64,000 nucleotides of DNA, from the NCBI GenBank assembly GCA_019925105.1, contig JAHGAU010000020.1:248001-312000 (forward strand), in the 5' to 3' direction. The first letter of the stretch is position 1. Each line of letters opens with the position of its first letter. Below the pieces are notes generated by a model. That model was not told the DNA's origin, did not search any database, and was given only the letters and a program-made list of their open reading frames with translations. A program made the translations under genes and the position numbers. This DNA is from Niebla homalea (taxonomy: Eukaryota; Ascomycota; Lecanoromycetes; Lecanorales; Ramalinaceae). Positions 51,523-60,245 of the stretch are shown piece by piece.

Positions 51523-51873
51523 AGAATATACTTTTCCGATTTCAAAATTAGAAGTAATATAGCTTTATATACCCTAAAGATTATACGTAAATATCGGTTT
51601 TATATTACTTTATAATTACCAGATTTTACTCCCCCAACCGGTACGGGATTGATCCCGTGGGATAGGTACGGGATAGGTACGGGACCGGTACAGGATAGGG
51701 AAAGGATATCCTTATCCCGTACCGGTAATAAACGGTATAGGACAGTATAGGACCGGGAAATATTAAGATACCGGTGGCGGATTAAATAAGGGGCTAAAAG
51801 GGTGAAAAGGGGTACAAGTAAGGGTGCAGGTAATAACGTAGGTAAGGGTGGTAATAAGGTATAGGTAATAAGT

Positions 51874-52010
51874 GTGGTAAGGTTAATAGTGAGGGTGGTG
51901 AGGGTGATAAGGGTGGCGAGGGTGGTGAGGGTGGTGGGGGTGGTAAGGGTGTTGAGGGTGGCAAGGGTGGTAAGGGTAGTGGTAAGGGTGGTAGTGCAAG
52001 TAAGGGCTAA
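51874..52010. repeat. Minisatellite, left arm of fold-back element
   Basis: Tandem GGTGAGGGTGGT/GGTAAGGGTGGT units, G-rich on the plus strand. They are little affected by RIP even though repeated. Confidence 0.9.
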
Positions 52011-52034
52011 AAGGGGTAATCTAAGGGTAAATAA

Positions 52035-52155
52035 GTATAAAGATTTATATAAAGGTTCAAAAAAAAAGGGGTTTTTAATGGTTTATCGATAACCGGAATA
52101 TAATTAATCCGGTTATCGATAAACCATTAAAAATTATTTAAATTAATCTTTATGC
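52035..52155. repeat. Central hairpin of fold-back element
   Basis: Inverted repeat with TAATGGTTTATCGATAACCG opposite its complement around a loop of about 10 nt. Its outer parts read ATAAAGATT/AATCTTTAT. It is shared with the separate hairpin at 16820-16937, so it may be a MITE that inserted at, or founded, the centre. Confidence 0.85.
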
Positions 52156-52640
52156 TTACCCACCCTTACCACCCTTACCACCCTTACTAACCTCACCACC
52201 CTCACCACCCTCGCCACCCTTATCACCCTCACCACCCTCACTACTACCCTTACCACCCTCACTACTACCCTTACCACCCTCACCACCCTCATCACCCTCA
52301 CCACCCTTATTACCCTCACCACCCTCACCACTACCCTCACCACCCTCCCCACCCTCACCACCCTCACCACTATTACCACCCTCATCACCCTTACCACCCT
52401 CACCACCCTTATCACCCTTATTACTCTTAACACCCTTAACACCCTTGCCACCCTCACCACCCTTACCACCCTTATCACCCTCAACACCCTTACCACCCTC
52501 ACCACCCTCATCACCCTTATCACCCTTATCACCCTTATCACCCTTATCACCCTCAACACCCTTACCACCCTCACCACCCTCACCACCCTCGCCACCCTTA
52601 CCTATACCTTATTACCACCCTTACCTGCACCACCACCTAC
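52150..52640. repeat. Minisatellite, right arm of fold-back element
   Basis: About 490 bp of ACCACCCTC/ACCACCCTTACC units, the complement of the left-arm array but about 3.5 times longer. It is strongly C-rich on the plus strand. Confidence 0.92.
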
Positions 52641-52838
52641 ACCCTTACCTGCACCGCTTTTTACCCTTTTAGCCCCTTCTTTAATCCGTTACCGGTATTT
52701 TGGCATTTCCCGGTCCTATACCGCCAGGATAAGTACGGTATAGGAATAAAATAGACCTTTATACCGTACCGGCCGGTATAGGAAGACTATGATTAAATCC
52801 CGTCCCGTACCGTACCGGTTGGGGGAGTACCAGATTTT

Positions 52839-54318
52839 AATCTAGTCAACGCCGGGTTATTTTTACGGTAGCTTAAATAGTAAATAATAACGTCGTACAT
52901 TATTATAAACTTTACGATTACTTAATATATTATCCTCAATTTTTAAAGCATTATACCTTAGGTAAATATTATGAAATACGTTAAAACTTTTTGATTTTAA
53001 ATTATTCTTCTATTAAATTTTTATCAGGGAACTGATCTATGAGGTCGAGCTATAAACGGAATATTAGCTATGGTGGTATCTATGGTACAGGATACACCCA
53101 TTATATAAGTGTAGGTGCCAAGGAGCTAGTACTTATAGGGCAAGTAGGCCGAGCCTGGGAGCAAGGCCTGCTGGAACCATAATAATTTTAATATATATAC
53201 TTTTTAGTTTAATTTATTATTCATTTAAAACCTTAAAACTTTAATATTTATTTCCGGCCTTATTATAACGTTCTTAAGGTTTACCGTAACCGATATATTA
53301 TAATTTCTCGGGTGCCTTAATATATATATTAATTCATATTTATACGGTATAAATTATACTTTATAGACTCTTATTTATCTTAGATAAACCTCGTATATTT
53401 ACTTAAGCTTTAAGTAATCAATATTTATAAACTTACTATATATATTTATATATATATCGTTTATAAAATGTCCAATTCTTTACTTTAATACCGTTACATT
53501 TTTTTATAAATAGTCCGTTAAAGAATAGGAATAAGATTAATAAAATCAATAACTCTTTAGGTATATTTATTATAAATACTTTTCTAGAATTAATTTTTTA
53601 TTCAAAAATAATCATTATCGCTTTATTTTTTTAAACGAACTTTTTATTTATTTCGTAATAAAGATCGGTACGTTTTTAATGTTAAAACGGTTATATAAAA
53701 GTCTTTAATGATTTATTTTATTGAATCCTCTAATAATATTTTATGATAATAAATTAATAACGTATTTTTTCTTATAACCTCAAGTATTAATAATATCATT
53801 TATTAATCTTTTTAAAATTATTTATATTAAATAATCCCTCGGCGTTCCTATCTATTGATTTAAGAGTAAGTTATTTTTTTCCACGTAATTATTAAATAAC
53901 TTTAAAATGATAAATTTTTAAGGCTTATTTTTTTGGATATAAAAAAACATGATCCGTTGATATATTTTTAATTCTATATAATCCGGTTCAATTAACTTCT
54001 TCAAGATACTTTTCTTAACTTTTTTTTAACCTTTTTTAAATAATAATTTTAATTTATATACGCTTAAAAAAGGTATATGAAGACTGATATGAACGGCGAA
54101 GATATTATAGTAAGGAATCTATTCAGAATTCCGTTTAATCTTAACCTTTTATTTTTCTTTAAACGTTATATTACCTTCTTAATTATACCATATAAAATTA
54201 ATTTTAAGATCTCTAGTAAAATCATATATGAAATTATTTTATATCGTTTAACGCCGCCGCTAGCGGCGGCGGGAAAAAGCTTTCTCTTAATACTTTCTTT
54301 ATCCTCGAACGTCCCTGC
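52839..54318. other. AT-rich DNA with a less-mutated island
   Basis: No gene is supported. The island 53025-53185 (TCAGGGAACTGATC...GCCTGCTGGAACC) keeps CpA/TpG and could be another LTR remnant. The 93-residue plus-strand frame 54077-54358 is AT-rich at its start and then runs through a GC-rich palindrome and an anonymous repeat, so it is unlikely to be a gene. Confidence 0.45.
54252..54271. repeat. 20-bp perfect GC palindrome
   Basis: CGCCGCCGCT followed by its complement AGCGGCGGCG, in otherwise AT-rich sequence. All of its cytosines are in CpG, CpC or CpT context, so RIP would not touch it. Confidence 0.9.
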
Positions 54319-54598
54319 GGCTAGGATCGATTTAGGAGGCCAGCATCCTACTCTTTAAGTCCTCCTTTTAATTTGCTTTTTTATTTTATTACCGTTCTTT
54401 TTTTGTTTAAGGTACTAAACATTTTAATAATAAGTTACGGATTAATATCTCTAGGGGACGAGACTTTTAATATCTAAGTTAGTTTTAATTTAATTATTAA
54501 GTATAACATTATAAATAATATTAAACATTACCGCGTTAACCCTTATTTAAACGTAAGCTCCCGTCATAAATAAAGTAGGAAATCCTACTTTATATACC
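54319..54598 (+). repeat. Anonymous 0.28-kb repeat, copy R1
   Basis: Direct repeat of 55527-55721 plus 56482-56560. Landmarks are GCTAGGATCGATTTAGGAGG at the start, GGGACGAGAC in the middle and AGTAGGAAATCCTACTT at the end. The two copies may be LTRs of a short element, or simply dispersed copies. R1 is more RIP-mutated than R2. Confidence 0.75.
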
Positions 54599-55478
54599 GA
54601 TATATATATTTTTTGTTTTTAAGTTATACGGGACGTCTTATTTAACTTCATAATAAATTTTTACATTACTATGTATTACGTTTTATAAGGTTTATATACT
54701 TTACGTTATTATAAAAGATCTTTTCTTTATAATTAATTATATCTTAGAAAGTTTACCCGATTAACTTTTTTATGAAGTGGCAATAACGTAATTTCTTTAC
54801 TTTATTAATTAAAGAACATTATATTAGATACTTAATTATATTTATCTAAAGATTTATAACTTAATTTTTAACCGACAATTACGTTAAAAAAAACTTAAAC
54901 TTCTAGGAGATCAAAAACCAATATTAATAAATTCTTTCTATTTAATAATTTATAAACCTTAACCTATTTTGTCTTATTATTTAAAAAATTAATACGTCCG
55001 CCGGTAAAGACCGGTCTCAGTTCATAATATTGAGTCATAATACTTATTGATTCAATAATTTTTATAATTACTTTTTTATATTTATTAAGCGTAACCCGAT
55101 ACTTTTAAGTTATAGTCAGTAACTTATAACCCTTTATCACTACAAGGATAACTTATATTGAGATTAAAAATAACTTATATTAATTAAATAGATTATTTAA
55201 ATAATATTTAATATTAACGAGGCCTTTAAGATTAATATTAATATAAACCTTAAATAACTCTTCGTAATAAGTAATTTATAAAGGTTACTTATTTAATCCT
55301 TATTAAAGTAACTTATTTGGCCGAATTAAAAGGTTATTTACCTTAAAGTTTGGTTACGCTTTAATTAATAACTTTATGAACGGATTTAAACCGTTAAGGA
55401 CTCTTAGCCGTTAACTATTAATGTAAACTTAAACCATTAAGAGCTATATCCGGCGCCGAGGTAAAGTCTTTTAATCTA

Positions 55479-55502
55479 GTTAATATAGGGCCCTATATTA
55501 AC
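55479..55502. repeat. 24-bp perfect palindrome
   Basis: GTTAATATAGGG followed directly by its complement CCCTATATTAAC, about 25 bp before repeat copy R2. Confidence 0.9.
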
Positions 55503-55721
55503 AAATATAGAACCCCTATATACCCCAAGCTAGGATCGATTTGGGAGGCCAGTATCCTTTTCTTTAGGTCTTGCGTTTGGTTTGGTCCTTCACTTTAATA
55601 CCGTTATTTTTCCCGTTTAAAGTTCCAGACTTTTTAGAAATAGGTTATGGATTTATATCTTCGAGAGATAAGACCTTCGATACTTAAGTTAATCCTAGTC
55701 TACTCCTTAAATACATGTTAT

Positions 55722-55736
55722 AAGTCAATAAGTAAT
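55722..55736. repeat. Target-site duplication of SINE-like element (left)
   Basis: AAGTCAATAAGTAAT, repeated exactly at 56467-56481. Confidence 0.9.
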
Positions 55737-56466
55737 GGGGCGAGCGTGGCGGAATGGCATTTTTGAGTGCAGAAGACAAACTACAGAATGGTCGAACATT
55801 TCAAGGGTAAGGGACGATTTCGTTAAGAGCCTTTAAACCTTATCCGGTAAGTTACGTGGTTAATATAAATAAAACAATAATAAATATCCGACGATTCACC
55901 GGTACCCATAGTTAACCTTAAATGAACTTAATTGCCACGTAAGGCCGGTAAAAAGGGGTTATAAGGATTTAACGTTAAAAGGTTAAAGTTAAGATTAAAT
56001 AAGGTTAATTTAAAAAGCTACGTAACGAAGTACTTAAGGCGTAATTTAAACGTTAAAAAAAGTAAAGTTATATAATCGGGACCGCCTCCTTTTAATTAAG
56101 CTTAATATTATTATTAAATCTTTATTACGGATTATAACGTTAAAAAGTAAAGGATTTTTAACGGAAATAATAAATTAAGGATTTAAAATAATTATTAATC
56201 TTAATCGGGTTAACGTAAAGATTTAATCGTAATATTAAGGTAAATAATTATAGAAAAGAAGTTTTTATTTAAATTAAATTAATATCTAAAGTAAATTAAG
56301 GCTAAGTTAGCCGATTACGGTTTTTTCTTCCCTTCTAAAATTGAAGCGATAAGTTTAAAATAAATATAAATATTAAAATAACCATAACTTAGCCACCAGT
56401 ATTATGGAACGCCGAAATTAGCTCAAAGTAGCTAGACTCGTGTATAAATAAATCAATTAATCAATC
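55737..56466 (+). mobile_element. SINE-like element with Pol III-type head and LINE tail, 730 bp
   Basis: Exact 15-bp duplications bound the element. Its first 80 bp or so are unmutated and tRNA-like. TGGCGGAATGG at 55747-55757 fits the internal Pol III A box (TRGCNNARYNGG), and GGTCGAACA at 55790-55798, 33 bp further on, resembles a B box (GGTTCGANNCC) lacking one T. The last 70 bp or so match the 3' end of the Tad1-like LINEs (GAACGCCGAAATTAGCT, AGCTAGACTCGT) and finish in CAAT-type repeats. This is the classic SINE design of an internal promoter plus a tail recognised by a partner LINE reverse transcriptase. The 500-bp middle is RIP-mutated and unidentified. At 730 bp it is long for a SINE; an alternative is a chimeric LINE insertion with a captured tRNA-like leader. 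Confidence 0.72.
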
Positions 56467-56481
56467 AAGTCAATAAGTAAT
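56467..56481. repeat. Target-site duplication of SINE-like element (right)
   Basis: Exact copy of 55722-55736. Its first bases overlap visually with the CAAT tail, so the inner boundary is good to 1-2 bp. Confidence 0.9.
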
Positions 56482-56560
56482 CTTAGGTGCTACCGCTTTA
56501 GCCCTTATTTAACCGCAGGCCCTCGTCGCCAATGGAGTAGGAGTTCCTGATATAAATTAA

Positions 56561-57005
56561 TTCAAAGTGAATATATTGATATTTAAAATATATATAAGTG
56601 TAATTCACTTTTAATTATTAAATTCTATGCTATTATTACTAATACCGGACGAATTAGAAAATATATAGAAAATATAATTTATAATGCGTAATAATGAATT
56701 AATTTAAAATTTAATTAGAAAAATAAAAACCTTAATTCATTTAATATAATTCTGTCAGGGAACCATTACTTGCTCATATAGTATGAAGCTGTATATAAGT
56801 GGCTTTAGGGCTTAGCGCTTCGCTTATTCCGGACACTTTACCCTGTTGGGTAAAGCGTCCTACATACTCTGCATAATGTCTGCAATACCTTTATATGCTA
56901 TACCTATATAGTTAGAATTCGCAACAATTAAGTTAAGTATAAATAAGCGAATTCTATCCTTATAATATAAAGATTTAATAACTTAAGTTTTAGAAGTTAA
57001 TACTT
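56561..57005. other. Spacer with a little-mutated island
   Basis: AT-rich DNA containing an island at 56755-56930 (TGTCAGGGAACCATTACTTG...). Its start resembles TATCAGGGAACTGAT at 53024, and it includes an inverted repeat (CACTTTACCC/GGGTAAAGCG). It may be an LTR remnant; no duplication was confirmed. Confidence 0.4.
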
Positions 57006-57448
57006 TATATTAAGGATATAGGCGATGTAGGAGAGGTCGGTACAGGCGGCAGCAGCGTTTATTATAAAGGACGCTGCGTATAAATAAGGTAATAATAATG
57101 ATTGTATAAGTAAGGGTATTTAAAGGTATTATTTAAAGTATAATGTAGGGCCGACTTACGGGGATATGAAAAGGCAGTAAATTCAAGGGTAACCCTTAAG
57201 ATAACTCGGTCGTAATATTATAGATTTTCTTGAAAAAAACGTATAAATAAATTATTATTCTTTAAACGGCCGTAAATATTCTTTAAAACGAGAGTAAAGG
57301 TTAAATAAATACCGGTTTTTAATCTTAACGTTATAAATATTAGGTTTTTACGGTTATTAATAAGGCTTAATAACCGATTGTTAAAGAACGCTAGAATTAA
57401 CTTAACTAAATCCGTAATTTAAATCAATTATCAGTATATTAAGGATAT
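57006..57448 (+). mobile_element. Short 5'-truncated Tad1-like LINE copy
   Basis: The insert is 57020-57434, flanked by exact 14-bp duplications TATATTAAGGATAT (57006-57019 and 57435-57448). It corresponds to the last 410 bp of the full-length LINEs, including the ACCGGTTTTT...CTTAACGTTATA and GGTTTTTACGGTTATTAATA blocks, and ends in a degraded CAAT tail. Its first 60 bp or so (GAGAGGTCGGTACAGGCGGCAG) are unmutated. Confidence 0.88.
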
Positions 57449-57593
57449 TAAAGGTAAGATATTGAATATAGATTTTAAGCCTTAAAGCTTAAAATTTTAA
57501 ATAAGGTAATAAGGCATATTGCAGGGTAAATACGGTGTTAAAAAAAGTCGAAATTTAAGAACGTTAATATACCCTTAATAGTATATATTGTAA

Positions 57594-58062
57594 ATCTGCG
57601 ACCTGCTCGGATCGAATAAAAAAAAGGAATTTATTCACTCAGACCGTTTATAAATTATTTACGAGTAGGTCAGAAGATTTAAAAGCGCTTTAAGCGGTCC
57701 CGAATAAGTAAAAAAAAGTTAAAAAATAAAAATAATTAAAACGACAAAAGAAGAGTTTTTATTTTTTATAATTTTATAATTAAGCTTTCTTGGCGGACGG
57801 GTATACCTATAACCCCCTTTATAAACCGTAATATTCAACGTTTTTGAAAATTAATCCCAGATTAAGTTAATTTAATTAAAGATTATCCTAGGAACTAACT
57901 GTATTCAATATAAAAGGTAAGGGTATTTAAAAGGGGTAAATTTAAAAAAAACGTTAAATTAAAAACCTTATAAGTAAATAATAAACTTATAAGTGAATCG
58001 TAAAACTTATAAGTAAGCCGGATATTTACAAGCGCTTAAAGGTTAAGTAAAGGGGGATATAA
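57594..58062 (-). repeat. Anonymous 0.47-kb dispersed repeat, copy 2
   Basis: Inverted relative to 16098-16568. The blocks TAAGCTTTCTTGGCGGACGG and GACCTGCTC are shared. It is the last repeat before base composition shifts to the gene-bearing region. Confidence 0.75.
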
Positions 58063-58359
58063 GATTTTTATACTCGTTCTACTCGCGTATATTTAAAGTG
58101 CTTATATATTGGATTATAAATTTATAGATACTTTTATTATAAAAGCTGAATATTTAAAATTAAAACTACTAATTCCTTATAATATAAAGATATATATTAT
58201 TTAATTAAAATCATCCTTAAGAGGTAATTATTGAGTATATGAAATAAACGTAATTTTAACGATACTTTGATTCTGATAGTCTAAAAAATTCCCAAAACAC
58301 CAGCAATATAGAATATAGGGGAATTCTAAATATGGAACAGCTGCCGAATTATTTGAGGA

Positions 58360-60145
58360 TTATATAATATATAAGTTTGCTCTATCACCCCTATCCAACT
58401 CTAGATCGCCCCAAAAGTGGCGCAGGCCCCACGATTTATTTGTTCTAAATGAGTAAGCCAAGATTGGGTATTGGTATCGGATCTCATAGATTTGGATGTC
58501 CAGCTTCGAGAGATAATTTTGTTTCAGTGCCCAAGTCTGGAGCATTGTCTCGGGAGGGGAAAGAGCACCATTTGGACGAAACATCACGCTTCGAATCTGC
58601 AAAGATGGCGAGCTTCTGATTTGAGTAAATGAGCGTGATACACATAGGTGCAAAGGGGGAGATGTTGGAAGTTCACAGAGGACAGAGCGTTTTAATGGGA
58701 CTCATGGATGCTGTGCTGGCTATTTACAAAATTTCGATCTTCCTACATTGGAAATATGTTGGCTCCTACGAATCGAAGGCGACGTCTAAAGAGCTTACAA
58801 TGCAGGCTGGTGGTGCGTAAAGATGGACTCGCTTGCGACGGAGATCCTATAATGGATTCTGGTCCAAGCTCTAGCTGTTGGGAGGGATTATAAAGCATTT
58901 GTCCCGAGATTGAACATAAAAGTCTTCCTATTGATGAAGGTGCGACTTATATAGGTATCACGTAAGCACGATGCTGTTCCTAGGAATAAGTTTATAGTGC
59001 ATAGGGTTTAGCGCAACCTCTTGCAAGGAGATTTGCTGTAAGGGATGGACGTGTCAAAAGAGCACGAATTCACCATCGTCACTCAATGCGCGTTACGTAT
59101 GGGAGCTTTGCGGGTTGTGGGATTGGCCTTTAAGTCCTACAATCGTGAGTTGTTGTCGACACCACGAGCGATATTCTTCAGCCTCAAGTGCAGACGGGAG
59201 GCGTGCTCAATTGCGAACGACTCGCGCCCCTTCATGCCCTGGCATGACTTGAGGAGGACACCGATCGGGCTGTACGAAACACGTTGGTGACGAGGGGAGC
59301 CAAGGGGATTACATGGGATGTCGTCCTCAACTGCCAGACGATTGTCTGAAATACGTCAGAGGAAAGGCCTGGAAGCTGTCAGAAATTAGAGAGGGTGAGT
59401 GGCTCACATTGACTGTCGCCAGGTTCATTGAATCGATTGGAACTTGTGTTCTCGGGTTGATAGAATCCTGGCAGAGAGGGAGGTCGTTTAAAGACAGGCT
59501 CAGGTTGCAATTGTATCTGAGCGAGAATCTGATCATGGACGGCATCATCTGTCTCAACGACGGGGTCTTCCGAAAGCTATCAGTCGCGACCCACAGGGAA
59601 GGGTGTCTGGGGACATGCCTATACGTCGGACCTTCTGGGACCTGAGGTTGCCGTCGCGGCCCTCGTTGAAACCTGCATTGTTCGCCGCGCGCTTAGAGGA
59701 AGCTCGAACGCCTCTGGCCTGCCGGTCCGCATCTGATGCATCACCCTCTCCAATGTGCCCGTCACCCGTGTCTGTCCTTTCTTTCCCATCACGAGGTCCG
59801 ATGTCTATGAGGGCACTACTACCTGGTTCCATCTGTTTGTTGGATATCGACGTGAGGGCAATATCAGCAGATGGCGCTGGAGGAGGTGGTGGAGGAGGTG
59901 GTGGAGGGGATGGTGGTGGACCGGAGGTAGGATGATCTGTCTTCTCGCGGAGAGTGACAGGCCTAACTAGCAGGACTCTCTTGGCAGTGAATCCAGCGAG
60001 CGAAGGGTGAAAGGGTTGTATCCAGCTTCTGAGTCTGGCGCCGTGGCCGGTGGACTGCCGACAGCAGCTTGCTGCGCCCCCAACTTCTCGGAGACCAAGC
60101 CGCCGCAGCGGCGATAGACGCTGCAGGGCCCTGCAGTCTCCTCAC
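58360..60145 (-). pseudogene. Probable decayed or multi-exon gene of unknown function
   Basis: GC content rises sharply here and several minus-strand stretches read like protein, but they change frame and are broken by stops. Segments seen, 5' to 3': a Pro-rich region at about 59870-59930 preceded by GFTAKRVLLVRPVTLREK; MEPGSSALIDIGPRDGKER at about 59775-59832; DAVHDQILAQIQLQPEPVFK at about 59490-59550; LSSDVFQTIVWQLRTTSHV at about 59325-59385; SFAIEHASRLHLRLKNIARG at about 59160-59220; ISLQEVALNPMHYKLIPRN at about 58975-59035; and a 97-residue open frame at 58360-58653 with ALKQNYLSKLDIQIYEIRYQ. Plausible GT/AG sites join some of these, but stops inside coding-like text between 58700 and 58900 suggest decay, possibly RIP leakage from the adjacent block. 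I recognise no family. The plus-strand frames here (59045-59290, 59313-59645, 59603-59935 with poly-Gly) look like shadows. Confidence 0.35.
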
Positions 60146-60245
60146 GTTCGTCCTTATATTCCTAATCCTGAAATTACTGCGAAAGGGCGGCTGGGAAAGA
60201 TGGAAATGGGCAACTTTCATGCCGCAAGGCGGGGGCATACTCCAG

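Larger units (their letters stand above)
50283..51527. mobile_element. Short LTR element without visible coding capacity (TRIM-like), 1.2 kb
   Basis: Direct repeats 50288-50461 and 51359-51522 are the same sequence as the solo LTR at 12515-12666. They enclose about 0.9 kb. AGAAT precedes the left repeat (50283-50287) and follows the right one (51523-51527), so the pair inserted as one unit. The interior shows no gag, protease, integrase or RT motif and no long open frame, although it is moderately RIP-mutated. It resembles terminal-repeat retrotransposons in miniature, mobilised in trans by an autonomous relative. Orientation is uncertain because the LTR ends are symmetrical (TGTCACGG/CCGTGACA). 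Confidence 0.82.
51618..52838. mobile_element. Fold-back transposon with minisatellite arms, 1.2 kb
   Basis: The element body is 51628-52828. The two ends are ACTCCCCCAACCGGTACGG and its inverted complement, and inverted similarity continues for the whole length. Each arm has in order a terminal segment of about 150 bp, the block GGATTAAA(T/G)AAGGGGCTAAAAGGG, then a GGTGAGGGTGGT minisatellite (left 51874-52010, right 52150-52640 as the complement). The arms meet at a perfect hairpin (52075-52135). The 10-bp duplication ACCAGATTTT flanks both ends (51618-51627 and 52829-52838). The architecture is that of Foldback-type elements of animals, which have long inverted repeats made of tandem units and 7-10 bp duplications. 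No transposase is encoded. The Arg/Val- and Pro/Ser-rich frames seen here are translated repeats. Confidence 0.88.
55527..56560 (+). repeat. Anonymous 0.28-kb repeat, copy R2, split by a SINE-like insertion
   Basis: The first part is 55527-55721 and the second about 56482-56560. Similarity to R1 resumes across the insertion exactly after its target duplication, which dates the SINE-like element as younger than the repeat. Confidence 0.75.

Noticed and set aside
51874..52092. 72-residue Val/Arg-rich open frame (plus)
   Set aside because: It is the left-arm minisatellite read in one phase, ending at the central hairpin.
52143..52595. 150-residue Arg/Val-rich open frame (minus) and overlapping Pro/Ser-rich frame (plus)
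   Set aside because: Both are translations of the ACCACCCTC minisatellite in the fold-back arm. Repeats with unit lengths divisible by three stay open on both strands without being genes.
51874..52640. Possible CRISPR array
   Set aside because: Units are contiguous tandem repeats without unique spacers, and the organism is eukaryotic.
54077..54358. 93-residue plus-strand open frame
   Set aside because: It begins in AT-rich DNA and then crosses the GC palindrome at 54252-54271 and repeat R1; no conserved domain is visible.
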